Assembly (NCBI RefSeq): GCF_002575655.3
Contig: NC_053037.3
Span: 139,325,207 to 139,389,206, forward strand
Length of the DNA stretch: 64,000 nucleotides
Source: Aegilops tauschii subsp. strangulata
Taxonomy: Eukaryota; Streptophyta; Magnoliopsida; Poales; Poaceae
Direction: 5' to 3'
Part shown: one piece after another, positions 1-12,437 of the stretch
How positions within the stretch are numbered: position 1 is the stretch's first letter
Layout: every line of letters begins with the position of its first letter
Notes under the pieces: generated by a model
Seen by the model: only the letters and a program-made list of their open reading frames with translations
The model's database searches: none
Told to the model about the DNA's origin: nothing
Translations under genes and position numbers: made by a program

Positions 1-2955
1 GGTGTCCCAACTTAGCCCATTATAAGCTCTCACGGTCAACGAAGGATATTCCTTCTCCCGGGAAGACCCGATCAGTCTCGGAATCCCGGTTTACAAGACA
101 TTTCGACAATGGTAAAACAAGACCAGCAAAGCCGCCCGATGTGCCGACAAATCCCGATAGGAGCTGCACATATCTCGTTCTCAGGGCACACCGGATAAGT
201 CACCCGAGGTGGCCCCGCAGGCTGCTCGGTTCGGACCAACACTCGAAGGAGCACTGGCCCCGGGGGGGGGGGGGGGGGCTAAAATAAAGATGACCCTTGA
301 GTCTGCAGAACCCAAGGGAAAAGGGGATAGGTGGTAGCAAATGGTAAAACCAAGGTTGGGCCTTGCTGGAGGAGTTTTATTCAAAGCGAACTGTCAAGGG
401 GGTCCCATAAATCACCCAACCGCGTAAGGAACGCAAAATCAAGGAACATAACACCGGTATGACAGAAACTAGGGCGGCAAGAGTGGAACAAAACACCAGG
501 CATAAGGCCGAGCCTTCCACCCTTTACCAAGTATATAGATGCATTAATTAAAATAACATATGTTGTGATATCCCAACATATCCATGTTCCAACATGGAAC
601 AAACTTCATCTTCAACTGCAACTAGCAACGCTATAAGAGGGGCTGAGCAAAAGCGGTAACATAGCCAAACAACGGTTTGCTAGGAAGGGTGACAAAGGTT
701 AGAGGTTCATGGCAATTTGGGAGGCTTGACAAGCAAAGTGATAGGTAACGCGGCATAGCAATTAGAACGGACAACTAACAAGCAAAGATAGAAGTGATTT
801 CGAGGGTATGGTCATCTTGCCTGAGATCCCGCTAGGAAGAAGAACGAGTCCATGAAGAAGACAAACGGATGTAGTCGAACGAATCCTCACAACTCCGGAA
901 TGAAACCGAAGCTAACGAGAGAAGCAACCCGGAAAGAAACAAACAACATAGTAAACAACCATCACATAAACATGACATGATGCACAATCAAGTATGATGC
1001 ATGTCCGATTTACTGAGGCATGGCATGGCAAAGTGCATAAACAATACTACAAATTAAGTGAAGCTCAATATGCAACAAGTTGCATATTGAAGAAACACCA
1101 CATCAATTATTTAGTTCTCTCTCGTTTATGTACCCAACAATATTAAATGTTATTAAATATGGCAAGAGGTGAAACATAATTGAACTAACTATATAGGCAA
1201 GTTTAAGTGAGGCCGGAAACAAGAAACAACAATTCCGGAAAATCCCCATATGCAAATTTAGCAATTTAATGGAAACAACAAATATAAACATTTTAAATGT
1301 TGTTATCATGATGCGGATGACATATGCAAGTTTTAAGCAATTTTATGAAAATGTTGACATGAGCATCTGGAGGCATGGGTCAAGTTTTAAGCAATTTTGA
1401 CCCGTGTAGTTGTACATGGGTCAAACAAAGGCATTGACACATCTGGAGGGGCATCGAGGGACTTGTCAAGGCCCTGCCTCGGGAGGTCATCGGAGGTGCG
1501 TAGAGGCGGCAGAGATGGTGTTGCGCGGACGCGGGCACAAGGCGGGTGAAGGGGTGGCGAGGTGACCAGAGGCGCGAGGAGGGGGATCCTGGTCGCGACA
1601 AGAGAAGGCAGCGGGGCGACGTCCTTGTCGGGCGGAGATGGTGCAGGCGAACCATGGCGAGGCCGAACGTGGGTCTCGGGCAGGAGGTGAAGAAAATGGC
1701 AGGGGCGCGATCTCCGGCGAGAAGGCGAAGCAGAGGAGGCTGGGGTCGAGCACGGGCCTGGACTCGCCGGCCGGAGGGGCGACGGGGCATGGCTTCGGGC
1801 GCATGGTGGTGGTGGTGGTGGGGTGCTCCGGCAACAACGAGCTGTAGGAGGCCGGCCTTGGAGCGGCGCGGGTTGGCGAGGTGGCGCGTGGGGAGGAGGA
1901 GCAGAGGAAGGGGTCATGCGGAGGGGCGTTGTGCTTGCCGGCGCGAGGTGAGAGGACTGGAGGTCGCGCTCCTGGCGCACTATGAAGATGGCACGGAGGA
2001 AGAGGATCCCGGGAGGAGAGCTGACGAAGGGGCCCAAGGAGGTCGCAGAGGGCTTGCCGGCGGCGACCAAGGTCGCTGAGGCGCGGCCTCGAGGGAAGCA
2101 GCACTGCTGCGCGTGGCGTGCGTGGCCATGGGGATCGGGATCCCTCTCCTGTGCGTGGTGACGGCGTGAGGGAGGAGACGAGGGAGAGTGGGGGATCGAG
2201 CAGGGGGTCGGGCTAGGGTTAGATAGGGGCTGCGGCTGGGCCTCCAGGAGCAAATGGGCCGGCCTGAGTTCTTGGCTGGGCTTCTCTCCCTCTTTCCCCC
2301 TCCTTTAAATCTCTTCCAAAAACAGAAAAGCAAAGAAAGAAGAGGAGAGAAAAGAAATGAGTGGCAAAGAATTTGGGCATGGGGATTATTTTCCCGGACT
2401 CACAAAAATACGAGGAACTTGACAAAATGGCTTGAGGATTTTTAGAGGAAGTAAAATCCACACGCGTTGGATTTAACTCGGCATGTTTGAATTTCGAAAC
2501 CCATTCAAATGAACTCCAAACGGGTTAAAAACTATAGAAGGTGACCCTACACACTAGATGTGATTTATGGGCAGATTTGGAACATTTCTGGATAAAGTAA
2601 AATTGCAACTCAATTTTACTAAAAGGCCCCAAAGGAAGAATTGAAGTTGAGTTGGATAAAAGGAAATTTGAAGAACAGAGCAAATGTGTTATGGATGATT
2701 CCACGCCAATGGAATGGTTTAGTATAGCTCCCTAAGTATTGGGAGGATATGTTATAAAGAGAAATCACCATGTGAATTCCCTCGATTTAAATAGATCAAA
2801 ATCTATGCAATTTATTTAGTTGAGTTTTTAAAAATTAAATGACATGATGGCATGATGACATGATGCAATGAAAAAAAAAGAGCAAGCACAAAAGAAACAC
2901 ACGGTGATCACGAAAATATGGAAGGCTTCTGGAGCATCGGTCTCGGGGCGTCACA
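1..2955 (-). repeat. 3' LTR of element A (Gypsy-type LARD), cut by window start
   Basis: This block matches 7665-10087 plus 32097-32508 almost base for base, so it is one LTR of a pair. On the minus strand it begins TGTGACGCCCCGAGACC at 2955. About 785 bases of its other end lie outside the window. It is followed directly by a stem-loop and purine-rich tract, which marks it as the 3' LTR. A GC-rich block (about 1500-2250) gives long open frames on both strands, but they are proline/arginine-rich, overlap one another and show no domain. It keeps 136 bp (1367-1502) that the other LTR lost, and it has a (GGT)n run near 1804-1821. Confidence 0.9.
262..278. repeat. Run of 17 G
   Basis: An uninterrupted G tract lies inside the LTR where the partner LTR (near 7953-7959) has only a short G run. 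About 32 bp present in the partner just upstream (around 7867-7898) are missing here. The tract may be a real slippage expansion or an assembly artefact. Confidence 0.8.
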
Positions 2956-2975
2956 ACACTCCACCACTACAAGAG

Positions 2976-2992
2976 GATCTCGTCCCGAGATC
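2976..2992 (-). other. Stem-loop before the 3' LTR of element A
   Basis: On the minus strand a 7-bp perfect stem (GATCTCG / CGAGATC) encloses a GGA loop, 20 nt before the 3' LTR. The tract between stem and LTR is G-rich and would be the polypurine tract. Equivalent structures occur at the same spacing in G1, G2, E1-E4 and M1. Confidence 0.75.
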
Positions 2993-5900
2993 TAGGATGG
3001 CACCGGAGAAAAGCGGAAGAGGAAGAGGTAAAACAAAGTTGCTTCTTGACAAACAAGTGAAACCATTGAACCTTGAGAGGTCGCAAAGCTTGAAGAAATG
3101 ACACGACGGAGGTGAACAAAATTTAAAACACTCCGTTCAGCAAGAGGAACAAGGAACATTACAAGAACCTTGTAGGTTGAAAGACAAACAAAAATGGTTA
3201 CGATGGACAAGAAGTACATGCAAGCACTCCGGTTGAAACGAGATGTATAAGGAACGATAAAGATCAATTACGACAACACTCCGGTTAAAACAAGATAGAA
3301 GGAATAAGAGTGATATAATTTGGACAGCACTCCGACTGTAAATGGAAGGAATTGAACATGATCTTGACAAGATGAGAGGATACTCGATGAAATTAACAAC
3401 ACATTGCCTCCGGAACTAATGTAAGAATGGCACAAGGGGTAAGAAATATTTCAGACAGCACTCCGGTTGAGGAAGGAGACAAAACTTGATAAGATGAGAG
3501 AACTCAAATGAAAACACGACACTCCGGCTAAACGGATAAGAAAGGAAAAATTACGTGATCTTGACAACACAAGATGATTGGTCGAAGAGAGCAACATCAC
3601 AAAGCCTCCGGAAACAATGTATGATAGTTAGATAGTTGGAGTGAATAGAACGAAGAATGAAACCAACATCTCCTACCATAAATGAATTTTAAAGAGCATC
3701 CTTACGAAGTAGGATTGAACGGAGTTGTTGGAAAACCAACAACGAAAAGAATAAGCTTGTAGTGGACTTATGGAAAACTTCTCAAAATTATGAGGTGAAA
3801 TTCTGCCACTAATGGAAACAATAGATTGGATTGGTATGAACAAGGAGATAAGAAACTTATTTCACCGGGAGGATAAATGAAGAACTTGGGTCATTTATAA
3901 GCACCATTAATAGCAACAATCCTTAGGGAAAGCTTTAGGTGAAAAATAATCCAAGATAACTTCAATGAAAAGATTGATGGGTTGAAAAGATCTCGTGAAC
4001 GAATTGAAAATGATGCTTTTAAAATATGTCATTCCGGACAACTTGTGAATCATGAACCATGAAGGGGAATTGTCAAGAATGATATAACACCATCTCAAAA
4101 GATAAGATAGAGAGAATTGCACTTTGGAATGCAAGATGAAGAATGCTAGAACTCCTCAAGACAAAACATGTGTTGAGCACCATGTTTATCTTTGAGTATA
4201 GCTTGGCGGATCTTAACTTCGAGAAAAATCTTGAAGAACAATTCGAGAATGAAAGGCATCCTTGATGAACCATCATGTAGAGCCTCCATGAAGAACTCCG
4301 GTAAAAAGGATGATAAAACGAAATAGAAGTTGAGAACACAAGGTGAAGCCTTGCGATGATTTAGATGGAGCTTCGCGACGAGATAATGCGGAAAACTTGG
4401 AACTCCGGAAAGAAAAGATGGACAACATATAACTAAGATATTGATATCACGAACAAACTCCGGTTGAAAGAATTAAACACTTGGATGAAACAAGAACAAG
4501 AATTATGTTATGCGTATCCTTCACCAATATAAATTGTTGACAAGCAACGGATTTGGCATACTACTTATTCCCGTAGAAAAGATTAAGAGAGATATAGCTC
4601 AAACTTCAGAAGGTATTGATGGAACCACCGGTGGGATTTGGAAACAACGAATGAATTAAAATGATAACCAAGAAAGAGAACTCTTGAACGAACCACCGTA
4701 AGAATTGAAAATGAAAGTAGCAAAGGCACAATTCACCGAGAAGAATTAGAAAACGAATAAAGATACTAGACAGAATTTAGATACAAGTGAAACGAAGAGA
4801 TCATGAATTGATTAGAGAATAATTGAATGATGCACCGATAAGATTTGGAGAACGAGAGCTGAATGTTGAGAACGAATAAATCTTCTGAAATGATGGCCTT
4901 CGGAGAATCAAACTGAAAAGACTCATGAATTGCTTCGGATGGGTGAAAAGAATTCTCGCAATCGAAAACAATTATGAGAGGATGGCATCAAGCTAGAACC
5001 ATGAATCCTCAAGAGAATGGACCAGATTTAAGGGAAACTCTTCTTCGGTCTTCAAATGTTGAGAATGAAGACAAGAAACACCACCATAAATTATTGAGAC
5101 ACTCCGGAACAATGGATAATAGAAATGATGAACTAACGATGAAAGAATTTGAAAGATCTTGGAGAAATACATATGACTGATGAAAATTCATTCTTACGTC
5201 AAACTTTGAAAAGAATTTTAGAAGCTCCGGGAAAATTAGAAGAGTCAGGTAAGATCCTGGGAAAAGATCTGTGGGTTAGGGCCCACTCAAAAGATACACC
5301 GTTGAATGATTAAATGAAAGATTGTGCCGGTTGAATTAAATGGCTCAAAAGAGATAACAACCTCGAGATAGCTTGAACGGATTGGGAATGGAAATGCGAA
5401 TCTTCTGAGATATCTTCAGCACTCCAGATAACATGAATAGCAAGAGGTGGATGATTAAGAGATGCACCGACATGAGAAAGCATTTGAAACGAGGAAAAGA
5501 ATACGATCAACACTAAAAGCTTGACTTGAGTCCACCGGAGAAGAAAAAGAACGAAGAATAATAAACTTGAAGCTCCGTTAGTATCTTCATGGGAAATCAC
5601 CGGATAAGAACATTGATTGAAAAGAGTGAAGAGACTTCGCATCAACAAAAAGGATACTTGATTAAGAAATCTGAGTCCTTGAAGAAAAAGGGTGGGAGGG
5701 CGGGAAAAACAAAGACAACTTGGGGCAGATGGAATAAACACCGTTGAGAAAACTTATAATTGATCTTGCGGATGGGGAGAATGATGGGATCATCTCGAAG
5801 AGAAACACACCGGTTGGAAATAGAATTAAGATGGCAATCTCGATGATCAAGAAGGATTAGTATCCACATTGGAATATGAGAACACCACTTAGAAAAAGTA

Positions 5901-6862
5901 TGGAATCAACATTTGACTTCGAAGCAACTCGAATACCACAAATAAAACAAAACAAAGGATTGGCTCGCAGAGTAAGCCGGAACAAACATATGATAGAGAT
6001 TTCGTCCGAAGTTTTCGTGGTGGGGCCCACATGGGCTCGATCGTACAGCACCATCATGTACAAGGCAGTGCACATGACATACGAAGCGTCCCCGAGTCGG
6101 CATAGCCAAGGACTCTTTAAGACACTACGAGACCACTGTAAAACCAACCGTGGAAAGGCGGACCACTAGACGTCGAACCCCAATCTCATACCATGCATCT
6201 GTCGGAAAGATATCCTAGGAGCTACTTGAATTCCCACTTATAAACTCCCGAAACTTTCTGGTTATGCAATCTGGTGTTGGGGATACAGGGGACACAAAAT
6301 ATATCACCCAAACTAACAATCCCTAGATCCAGCTGTATCCATCCTTCAACACATAACGAAGAGACCTTCGGAAACCGTGTACCTCAACCTTTGAAAAGCA
6401 TCCGTTATACGAGTTATGGCAATACTCCCGAACTCCCGCCCCAGTACTGGGTGGCGTCGAGGTGATCTCACCAACAACTACATAAAAGAGATTTACGATG
6501 TCGGCGAAACTCAGGTATTCCAGAACTGCAACGATAAAATTGTGACGACAACACCTCGGAGCTCAACTCCCCGGGACACTGCCACAACCCCTAAATGTCA
6601 GGAGGCACCAAGAACAATGTTCTCGTCACAAAACCATCGGAACGATTCCAAGATACCCGCGTGATCCTAAAAAAAATCAGTGAAATTTGAGGAAAGGAGA
6701 GTCAAAACTTCTACGTCAGGAGGCCTCACCAGAGCGACGAAGGGACTGAGGAGTAAAAAGAATCCTACTCTCCGATATATATAATCCTAAGACTCAAAAC
6801 ATTTTTTTCTAGACTCAGCAACGCCAGCGATTCGATCAAGCAGGGGCTCCTAAGTCGGGGAT

Positions 6863-6877
6863 GGCTCTGATTACCAA
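6863..6877 (-). other. Primer binding site of element A
   Basis: On the minus strand the sequence is TTGGTAATCAGAGCC, two nucleotides after the end of the 5' LTR. It matches the methionine initiator tRNA site TTGGTATCAGAGCC used by G1 and G2, apart from one inserted base. Confidence 0.8.
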
Positions 6878-7156
6878 CTTGTAACACCCACGATGCGGCT
6901 ATATCTCCCACGTGTCGAGGCACGACTTAGAGGCATAACCGCATTGTGGTTTTGTTGCAAGAAGGGTCATCTTCACACAATCCCATGTAATGAACAAGAA
7001 TGGGATAAAGAGTTGGCTTACAATCGCCACTTCACACAATACATAAATAAATTCATACATCATTCAAGATACACACATAGACCGACTACGGTCAAATCCA
7101 AATAAAAAGAAGATAACCCCAAATGCTAGATCCCCGATCGTCCCAACTAGGCTCCA

Positions 7157-7260
7157 CTACTGATCATCAGGAAATGAAACATAGTAACGACCAAGGTACT
7201 CGTCGAACTCCCACTTGAGCTCGGTTGCATCACCTGCACTGGTATCGTCGGCACCTGCAA
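7157..7260 (-). other. Exon-like acidic ORF block in the LTR of element A
   Basis: Read on the minus strand, a CAG acceptor-like trinucleotide (7261-7263) is followed by about 33 codons rich in Asp, Glu and Tyr, ending at a TAG (7157-7159). The frame leaves two bases at its start, the same phase as the terminal exon-like blocks in the LTRs of G1 (19927-20027) and G2 (45588-45643). Splicing is inferred only; no transcript evidence is available. The other LTR of element A does not reach this region inside the window, so I cannot compare copies. Confidence 0.4.
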
Positions 7261-10087
7261 CTGTTTTGGAAGTATCTGTGAGTCACGAGGACTCAGCAAT
7301 CTCACACCCGCGAGATCAAGACTATTTAAGCTTATGGGTAGGAGAAGGTAGTGAGGTGGAGCTGCAGCAAGCAATAAGCATATATGGTGGCTAACATACG
7401 CAAATAAGAGCGAGAAGAGGAGCAACGGAACGGTCGTCAACTAGTAATGATCAAGAAGTGATCCTGAACTCCTACTTACGTCAAACATAACACAAGAACC
7501 ATGTTCACTTCCCGGACTCCGCCGAAAAGAGACCATCACGGCTTCACACGCGGTTGATGTATTTTAATTAAGTCAAGTGTCAAGTTCTCTACAACCGGGC
7601 ATTAACAAATTCCCATCTGCCACATAACCGCAGGCACGGCTCTCGAAAGTTTATACCCTACAGGGGTGTCCCAGCTTAGCCCATTATAAGCTCTCACGGT
7701 CAACGAAGGATATTCCTTCTCCCAGGAAGACCCGATCAGTCTCGGAATCCCGGTTTACAAGACATTTCGACAATGGTAAAACAAGACCAGCAAAGCCGCC
7801 TGATGTGCCGACAAATCCCGATAGGAGCTGCACATATCTCATTCTCAGGGCACACCGGATAAGTCAAGCTATGAGTAAAACCAGGCCTCGAGTTTCCCCG
7901 AGGTGGCCCCGCAGGCTGCTCGGTTTGGACCAACACTCGAAGGAGCACTGGCCCGGGGGGTCTAAAATAAAGATGACCCTTGAGTCTGCAGAACCCAAGG
8001 GAAAAGGGGATAGGTGGTAGCAAATGGTAAAACCAAGGTTGGGCCTTGCTGGAGGAGTTTTATTCAAAGCGAACTGTCAAGGGGGTCCCATAAATCACCC
8101 AACCGCGTAAGGAATGCAAAATCAAGGAACATAACACCGGTATGACGGAAACTAGGGCGGCAAGAGTGGAACAAAACACCAGGCATAAGGCCGAGCCTTC
8201 CACCCTTTACCAAGTATATAGATGCATTAATTAAAATAAGATATGTTGTGATATCCCAACATATCCATGTTCCAACATGGAACAAACTTCATCTTCAACT
8301 GCAACTAGCAACGCTATAAGAGGGGCTGAGCAAAAGCGGTAACATAGCCAAACAACGGTTTGCTAGGAAGGGTGACAAAGGTTAGAGGTTCATGGCAATT
8401 TGGGAGGCTTGACAAGCAAAGTGATAGGTAACGCGGCATAGCAATTAGAACGGACAACTAACAAGCAAAGATAGAAGTGATTTCGAGGGTATGGTCATCT
8501 TGCCTGAGATCCCGCTAGGAAGAAGAACGAGTCCATGAAGAAGACAAACGGATGTAGTCGAACGAATCCTCACAACTCCAGAACGAAACCGAAGCTAACG
8601 AGAGAAGCAACCCGGAAAGAAACAAACAACATAGTAAACAACCATCACATAAACATGACATGATGCACAATCAAGTATGATGCATGTCCGATTTAATGAG
8701 GCATGGCATGGCAAAGTGCACAAACAATACTACAAATTAAGTGAAGCTCAATATGCAACAAGTTGCATATTGAAGAAACACCACATCAATTATTTAGTTC
8801 TCTCTCGTTTATGTACCCAACAATATTAAATGTTATTAAACATGGCAAGAGGTGAAACATAATTGAACTAACTATATAGGCAAGTTTAAGTGAGGCCGGA
8901 AACAAGAAACAACAATTCCGGAAAATCCCCATATGCAAAGCAATTTAATGGAAACAACAAATATAAACATTTTAAATGTTGTTATCATGATGCGGATGAC
9001 ATATGCAAGTTTTAAGCAATTTTATGAAAATGTTGACATGAGCATGTTATGAGGCGGCAGAGATGGTGTTGCGCGGACGCGGGCACAAGACGGGTGAAGG
9101 GGTGGCGAGGTGACCAGAGGCGCGAGGAGGGGGATCCTGGTCGCGACAAGAGAAGGCAGCGGGGCGACGTCCTTGTCGGGCGGAGATGGTGCAGGCGAAC
9201 CATGGCGAGGCCGAACGTGGGTCTCGGGCAGGAGGTGAAGAAAATGGCAGGGGCGCGATCTCCGGCGAGAAGGCGAAGCAGAGGAGGCTGGGGTCGAGCA
9301 CGGGCCTGGACTCGCCGGCTGGAGGGGCGACGGGGCATGGCTTCGGGCGCATGGTGGTGGTGGTGGTGGGGTGCTCCGGCAACAACGAGCTGTAGGAGGC
9401 CAGCCTTGGAGCGGCGCGGGTTGGCGAGGTGGCGCGTGGGGAGGAGGAGCAGAGGAAGGGGTCATGCGGAGGGGCATTGTGCTTGCCGGCGCGAGGTGAG
9501 AGGACTGGAGGTCGCGCTCCTGGCGCACTATGAAGATGGCGCGGAGGAAGAGGAGCCCGGGAGGAGAGCCGACGAAGGGGCCCAAGGAGGTCGCAGAGGG
9601 CTTGCCGGCGGCGACCAAGGTCGCTGAGGCGCGGCCTCGAGGGAAGCAGCATTGCTGCGCGTGGCGTGCGTGGCCATGGGGATCGGGATCCCTCTCCTGT
9701 GCGTGGTGACGGCGTGAGGGAGGAGACGAGGGAAAGTGGGGGATCGAGCAGGGGGTCGGGCTAGGGTTAGATAGGGGCTGCGGCTGGGCCTCCAGGAGCA
9801 AATGGGCCGTCCTGAGTTCTTGGCTGGGCTTCTCTCCCTCTTTCTCCCTCCTTTAAATCTCTTCCAAAAACAGAAAAGCAAAGAAAGAAGTGGAGAGAAA
9901 AGAAATGAGTGGCAAAGAATTTGGGCATGGGGATTATTTTCCCGGACTCACAAAAATACGAGGAACTTGACAAAATGGCTTGAGGATTTTTAGAGGAAGT
10001 AAAATCCACACGCGTTGGATTTAACTCGGCAGGTTTGAATTTCGAAACCCATTCAAATGAACTCCAAACGAGTTGAAAACTATAGAA

Positions 10088-10092
10088 GGTGA
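10088..10092. repeat. Target site duplication GGTGA (left) of the Angela-type Copia
   Basis: GGTGA flanks the Copia on both sides (10088-10092 and 32092-32096). Removing the insert restores the LTR of element A exactly as it reads in the other copy near 2539. Confidence 0.95.
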
Positions 10093-11825
10093 TGTTGGAG
10101 ATCGTTTCATAAATTAAAAAATTTCTACGCATCACCAAGAACAATCTATGGAGTCTTCTAGCAACGAGAGGAAAAAGAGTGCATCTACATACCCTTGTAG
10201 ATCGCGAGCGGAAGCGTTCAAGTGAACGGGGTTGATGGAGTCGTAGACGTCGTGATCCAAATCACCGATGACCGAGCGCCGAACGGACGACACCTCCGCG
10301 TTCAACACACGTACGGTTGAGGAAGACGTCTCCTCCTTCTTGATCCAGCAAGGGGAGGGAGAGGCTGATGGAGATCCAGCAGCACGACAGCATGGTGGTG
10401 GAAGCAACGGGGATCTCGGCAGGGCTTCGCCAAGCTCAGCGAGAGGGAGAGGTGTCACGGGAGGGAGAGGGAGGCGCCAGGGGCTTGGGGTGCTCTCCCA
10501 TGCGCCTCCCCACTATATATAGGGGTGGAGGGGGCTGGTTTCTTGCCCTCCAAGTCCATTGGGGCGTTGGCAAAGGTGGGGGAAAGAAATCCCATCATTT
10601 CCCTTCCCCACCGATTGTTATCCCCCTTTTTTAGGGATCTTGATCTTATCCCTTCGGGATATGATCTTATTCCTTCTAAGGTGGGATCTTGGTGCACCTT
10701 GACCAGGGGTGTGGGGCCTTGCCCCCACTACCCACGTTCATGTGGGTCCCCCATGCAGGTGGGCCCCACTTCGGAACCTTCTAGAACCTTCCCGGTATAA
10801 TACCGAAAAATCCCGAACATTTTCCGGTGGCCAAAATAGGACTTCCCATATATAAATCTTTACCTCCAGACCATTCCGGAACTCCTCGTGACGTCCGGGA
10901 TCTCATCCGGGACTCCAAACAACTTTCGGTTAACCGCATACTAATATCTCTACAACTCTAGCGTCACCGAACCTTAAGTGTGTAGACCCTACGGGTTCGG
11001 GAGACATGCAGACATGACCGAGACGACTCTCCGGTCAATAACCAACAGCGGGATCTGGATACCCATGTTGGCTCCCACATGTTCCACGATGATCTCATCG
11101 GATGAACCACGATATCGAGGATTCAATCAATCCCGTATACAATTCCCTTTGTCAATCGGTACGTTACTTGCCCGAGATTCGATCGTCGGTATCCCAATAC
11201 CTTGTTCAATCTCGTTACCGGCAAGTCACTTTACTCGTACCGTAATGCATGATCCCGTGACCAAACACTTGGTCACATTGAGCTCATTATGATGATGCAT
11301 TACCGAGTGGGCCCAGAGATACCTCTCCGTCATACGGAGTGACAAATCCCAGTCTCGATTCGTGCCAACCCAACAGACACTTTCGGAGATACCCGTAGTG
11401 CACCTTTATAGCCACCCAGTTACGTTGTGACGTTTGGCACACCCAAAGCACTCCTATGGTATCCGGGAGTTGCACAATCTCATGGTCTAAGGAAATGATA
11501 CTTGACATTTGGAAAAGCTCTAGAAAACGAACTACACGATCTGTGCTATGCTTAGGATTGGGTCTTGTCCATCACATCATTCTCCTAATGATGTGATCCT
11601 GTTATCAATGACATCCAATGTCCATAGTCAGGAAACCATGACTATCTGTTGATCAACGAGCTAGTCAACTAGAGGCTCACTAGGGACATGTTGTGGTCTA
11701 TATATTCACGCATGTATTACGATTTCCGGATAACACAATTATAGCATGAACAATAGACAATTATCATGAACAAGGAAATATAATAATAACCATTTTATTA
11801 TTGCCTCTAGGGCATATTTCCAACA
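10093..11825 (-). repeat. 3' LTR of the Angela-type Copia
   Basis: The plus-strand edges are TGTTGGAGAT at 10093 and TTTCCAACA at 11825 (1733 bp). It is bordered at 11826-11840 by a minus-strand purine tract (AAGTGGGAGAC), the polypurine tract. It is about 42 bp longer than the 5' LTR because of one indel near 11550-11600, plus scattered substitutions. Confidence 0.95.
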
Positions 11826-11857
11826 GTCTCCCACTTGCACTAGAGTCAATAATCTAG

Positions 11858-12430
11858 TTACATTGTGATGAATCGAACACCCATAGAGTTCTGGTGTTGA
11901 TCATGTTTTGCTCTAGGGAGAGGTTTAGTCAACGGATCTGCTACATTCAGGTCCGTATGTACTTTACAAATATCTATGTCTCCATTTTGAACATTTTCAC
12001 GAATGGAGTTGAAGCGACGCTTGATATGCCTGGTCTTCCTGTGAAACCTGGGCTCCTTGGCAAGGGCAATAGCTCCAGTGTTGTCACAGAAGAGAGTCAT
12101 CGGGCCCGACGCATTGGGAATAACTCCTAGGTCGGTAATGAACTCCTTCACCCAGATTGCTTGTTGTGTTGCCTCTGAGGCCGCCATGTATTCCGCTTCA
12201 CATGTAGATCCCGCCACAACGCTTTGCTTGCAACTGCACTGGCTTACTGCCCCACCATTCAAAATATACATGTATCCGGTTTGTGACTTAGAGTCATCCA
12301 GATCTGTGTCGAAACTAGCATCGACGTAACCCTTTACGACGAGCTCTTCGTCACCTCCATAAAGGAGAAACATATCCTTAGTCCTCTTCAGGTACTTCAG
12401 GATATTCTTGACCGCTGTCCAGTGTTCCAT
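11858..12430 (-). pseudogene. Copia RNase H domain (C-terminal part of pol)
   Basis: This 190-residue frame carries the C-terminal RNase H of a Copia polyprotein, which removes the RNA strand during reverse transcription. Visible signatures are the GYVDASFDTD segment, the KSQTGYM segment, the AEYMAASEA segment with the catalytic Glu, and the CDNTGAI segment with a catalytic Asp, followed by KTRHIKRRF and the VADPLTKPL end motif. It is separated from the reverse transcriptase by a frameshift (12430-12438) caused by a small deletion, so it cannot be translated as part of the polyprotein. Confidence 0.9.
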
Positions 12431-12437
12431 GCCGGGA

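Larger units (their letters stand above)
2956..6879 (-). mobile_element. Non-coding core of element A
   Basis: This is the internal domain between the two LTRs of element A. I see no gag, protease, reverse transcriptase or integrase motif on either strand, and open frames are short and unrelated to each other. The plus strand is strongly purine-rich. A short motif, ACTCCGG, recurs at irregular spacing (for example near 3226, 3281, 3457, 3519, 4402, 4456 and 5100). The minus-strand 5' end has a Met-tRNA-like primer site and the 3' end has the stem-loop and purine tract, so the replication signals survive while coding capacity is absent. This fits a large retrotransposon derivative (LARD) moved in trans, probably by a chromovirus such as G1. 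Confidence 0.8.
6880..10092 (-). repeat. 5' LTR of element A, first part (interrupted)
   Basis: The plus-strand left edge is TGTAACACCC at 6880. The LTR runs to 10092, where an Angela-type Copia inserted, and resumes at 32097-32508 (full length about 3.6 kb). Compared with the other LTR, 136 bp are replaced by five bases at 9046-9050. The GC-rich block at about 9050-9780 again gives only compositional open frames. An exon-like block lies at 7157-7260. Confidence 0.9.

Noticed and set aside
1380..2253. Long minus-strand frames (up to 288 residues) in the GC-rich LTR block, repeated at 9012-9801
   Set aside because: They overlap each other and plus-strand frames, are Pro/Ser/Arg-rich with no domain, and differ by frameshifting indels between the two LTRs. 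GC-rich composition explains them.
3992..5180. Possible protein genes in the core of element A
   Set aside because: Frames are below 100 residues except one, which is hydrophobic by composition, and none resembles gag or pol.
6880..6900. TGTAACACCC at 6880 taken as the start of a new G1-type element
   Set aside because: The next bases differ from the G1 LTR, and the primer site lies on the minus strand upstream, so it is the inner edge of the LTR of element A.
1..10092. Two direct copies of about 2.5 kb read as a segmental duplication
   Set aside because: They have LTR termini, a primer site on one side and a purine tract on the other, so they are the LTR pair of one element.
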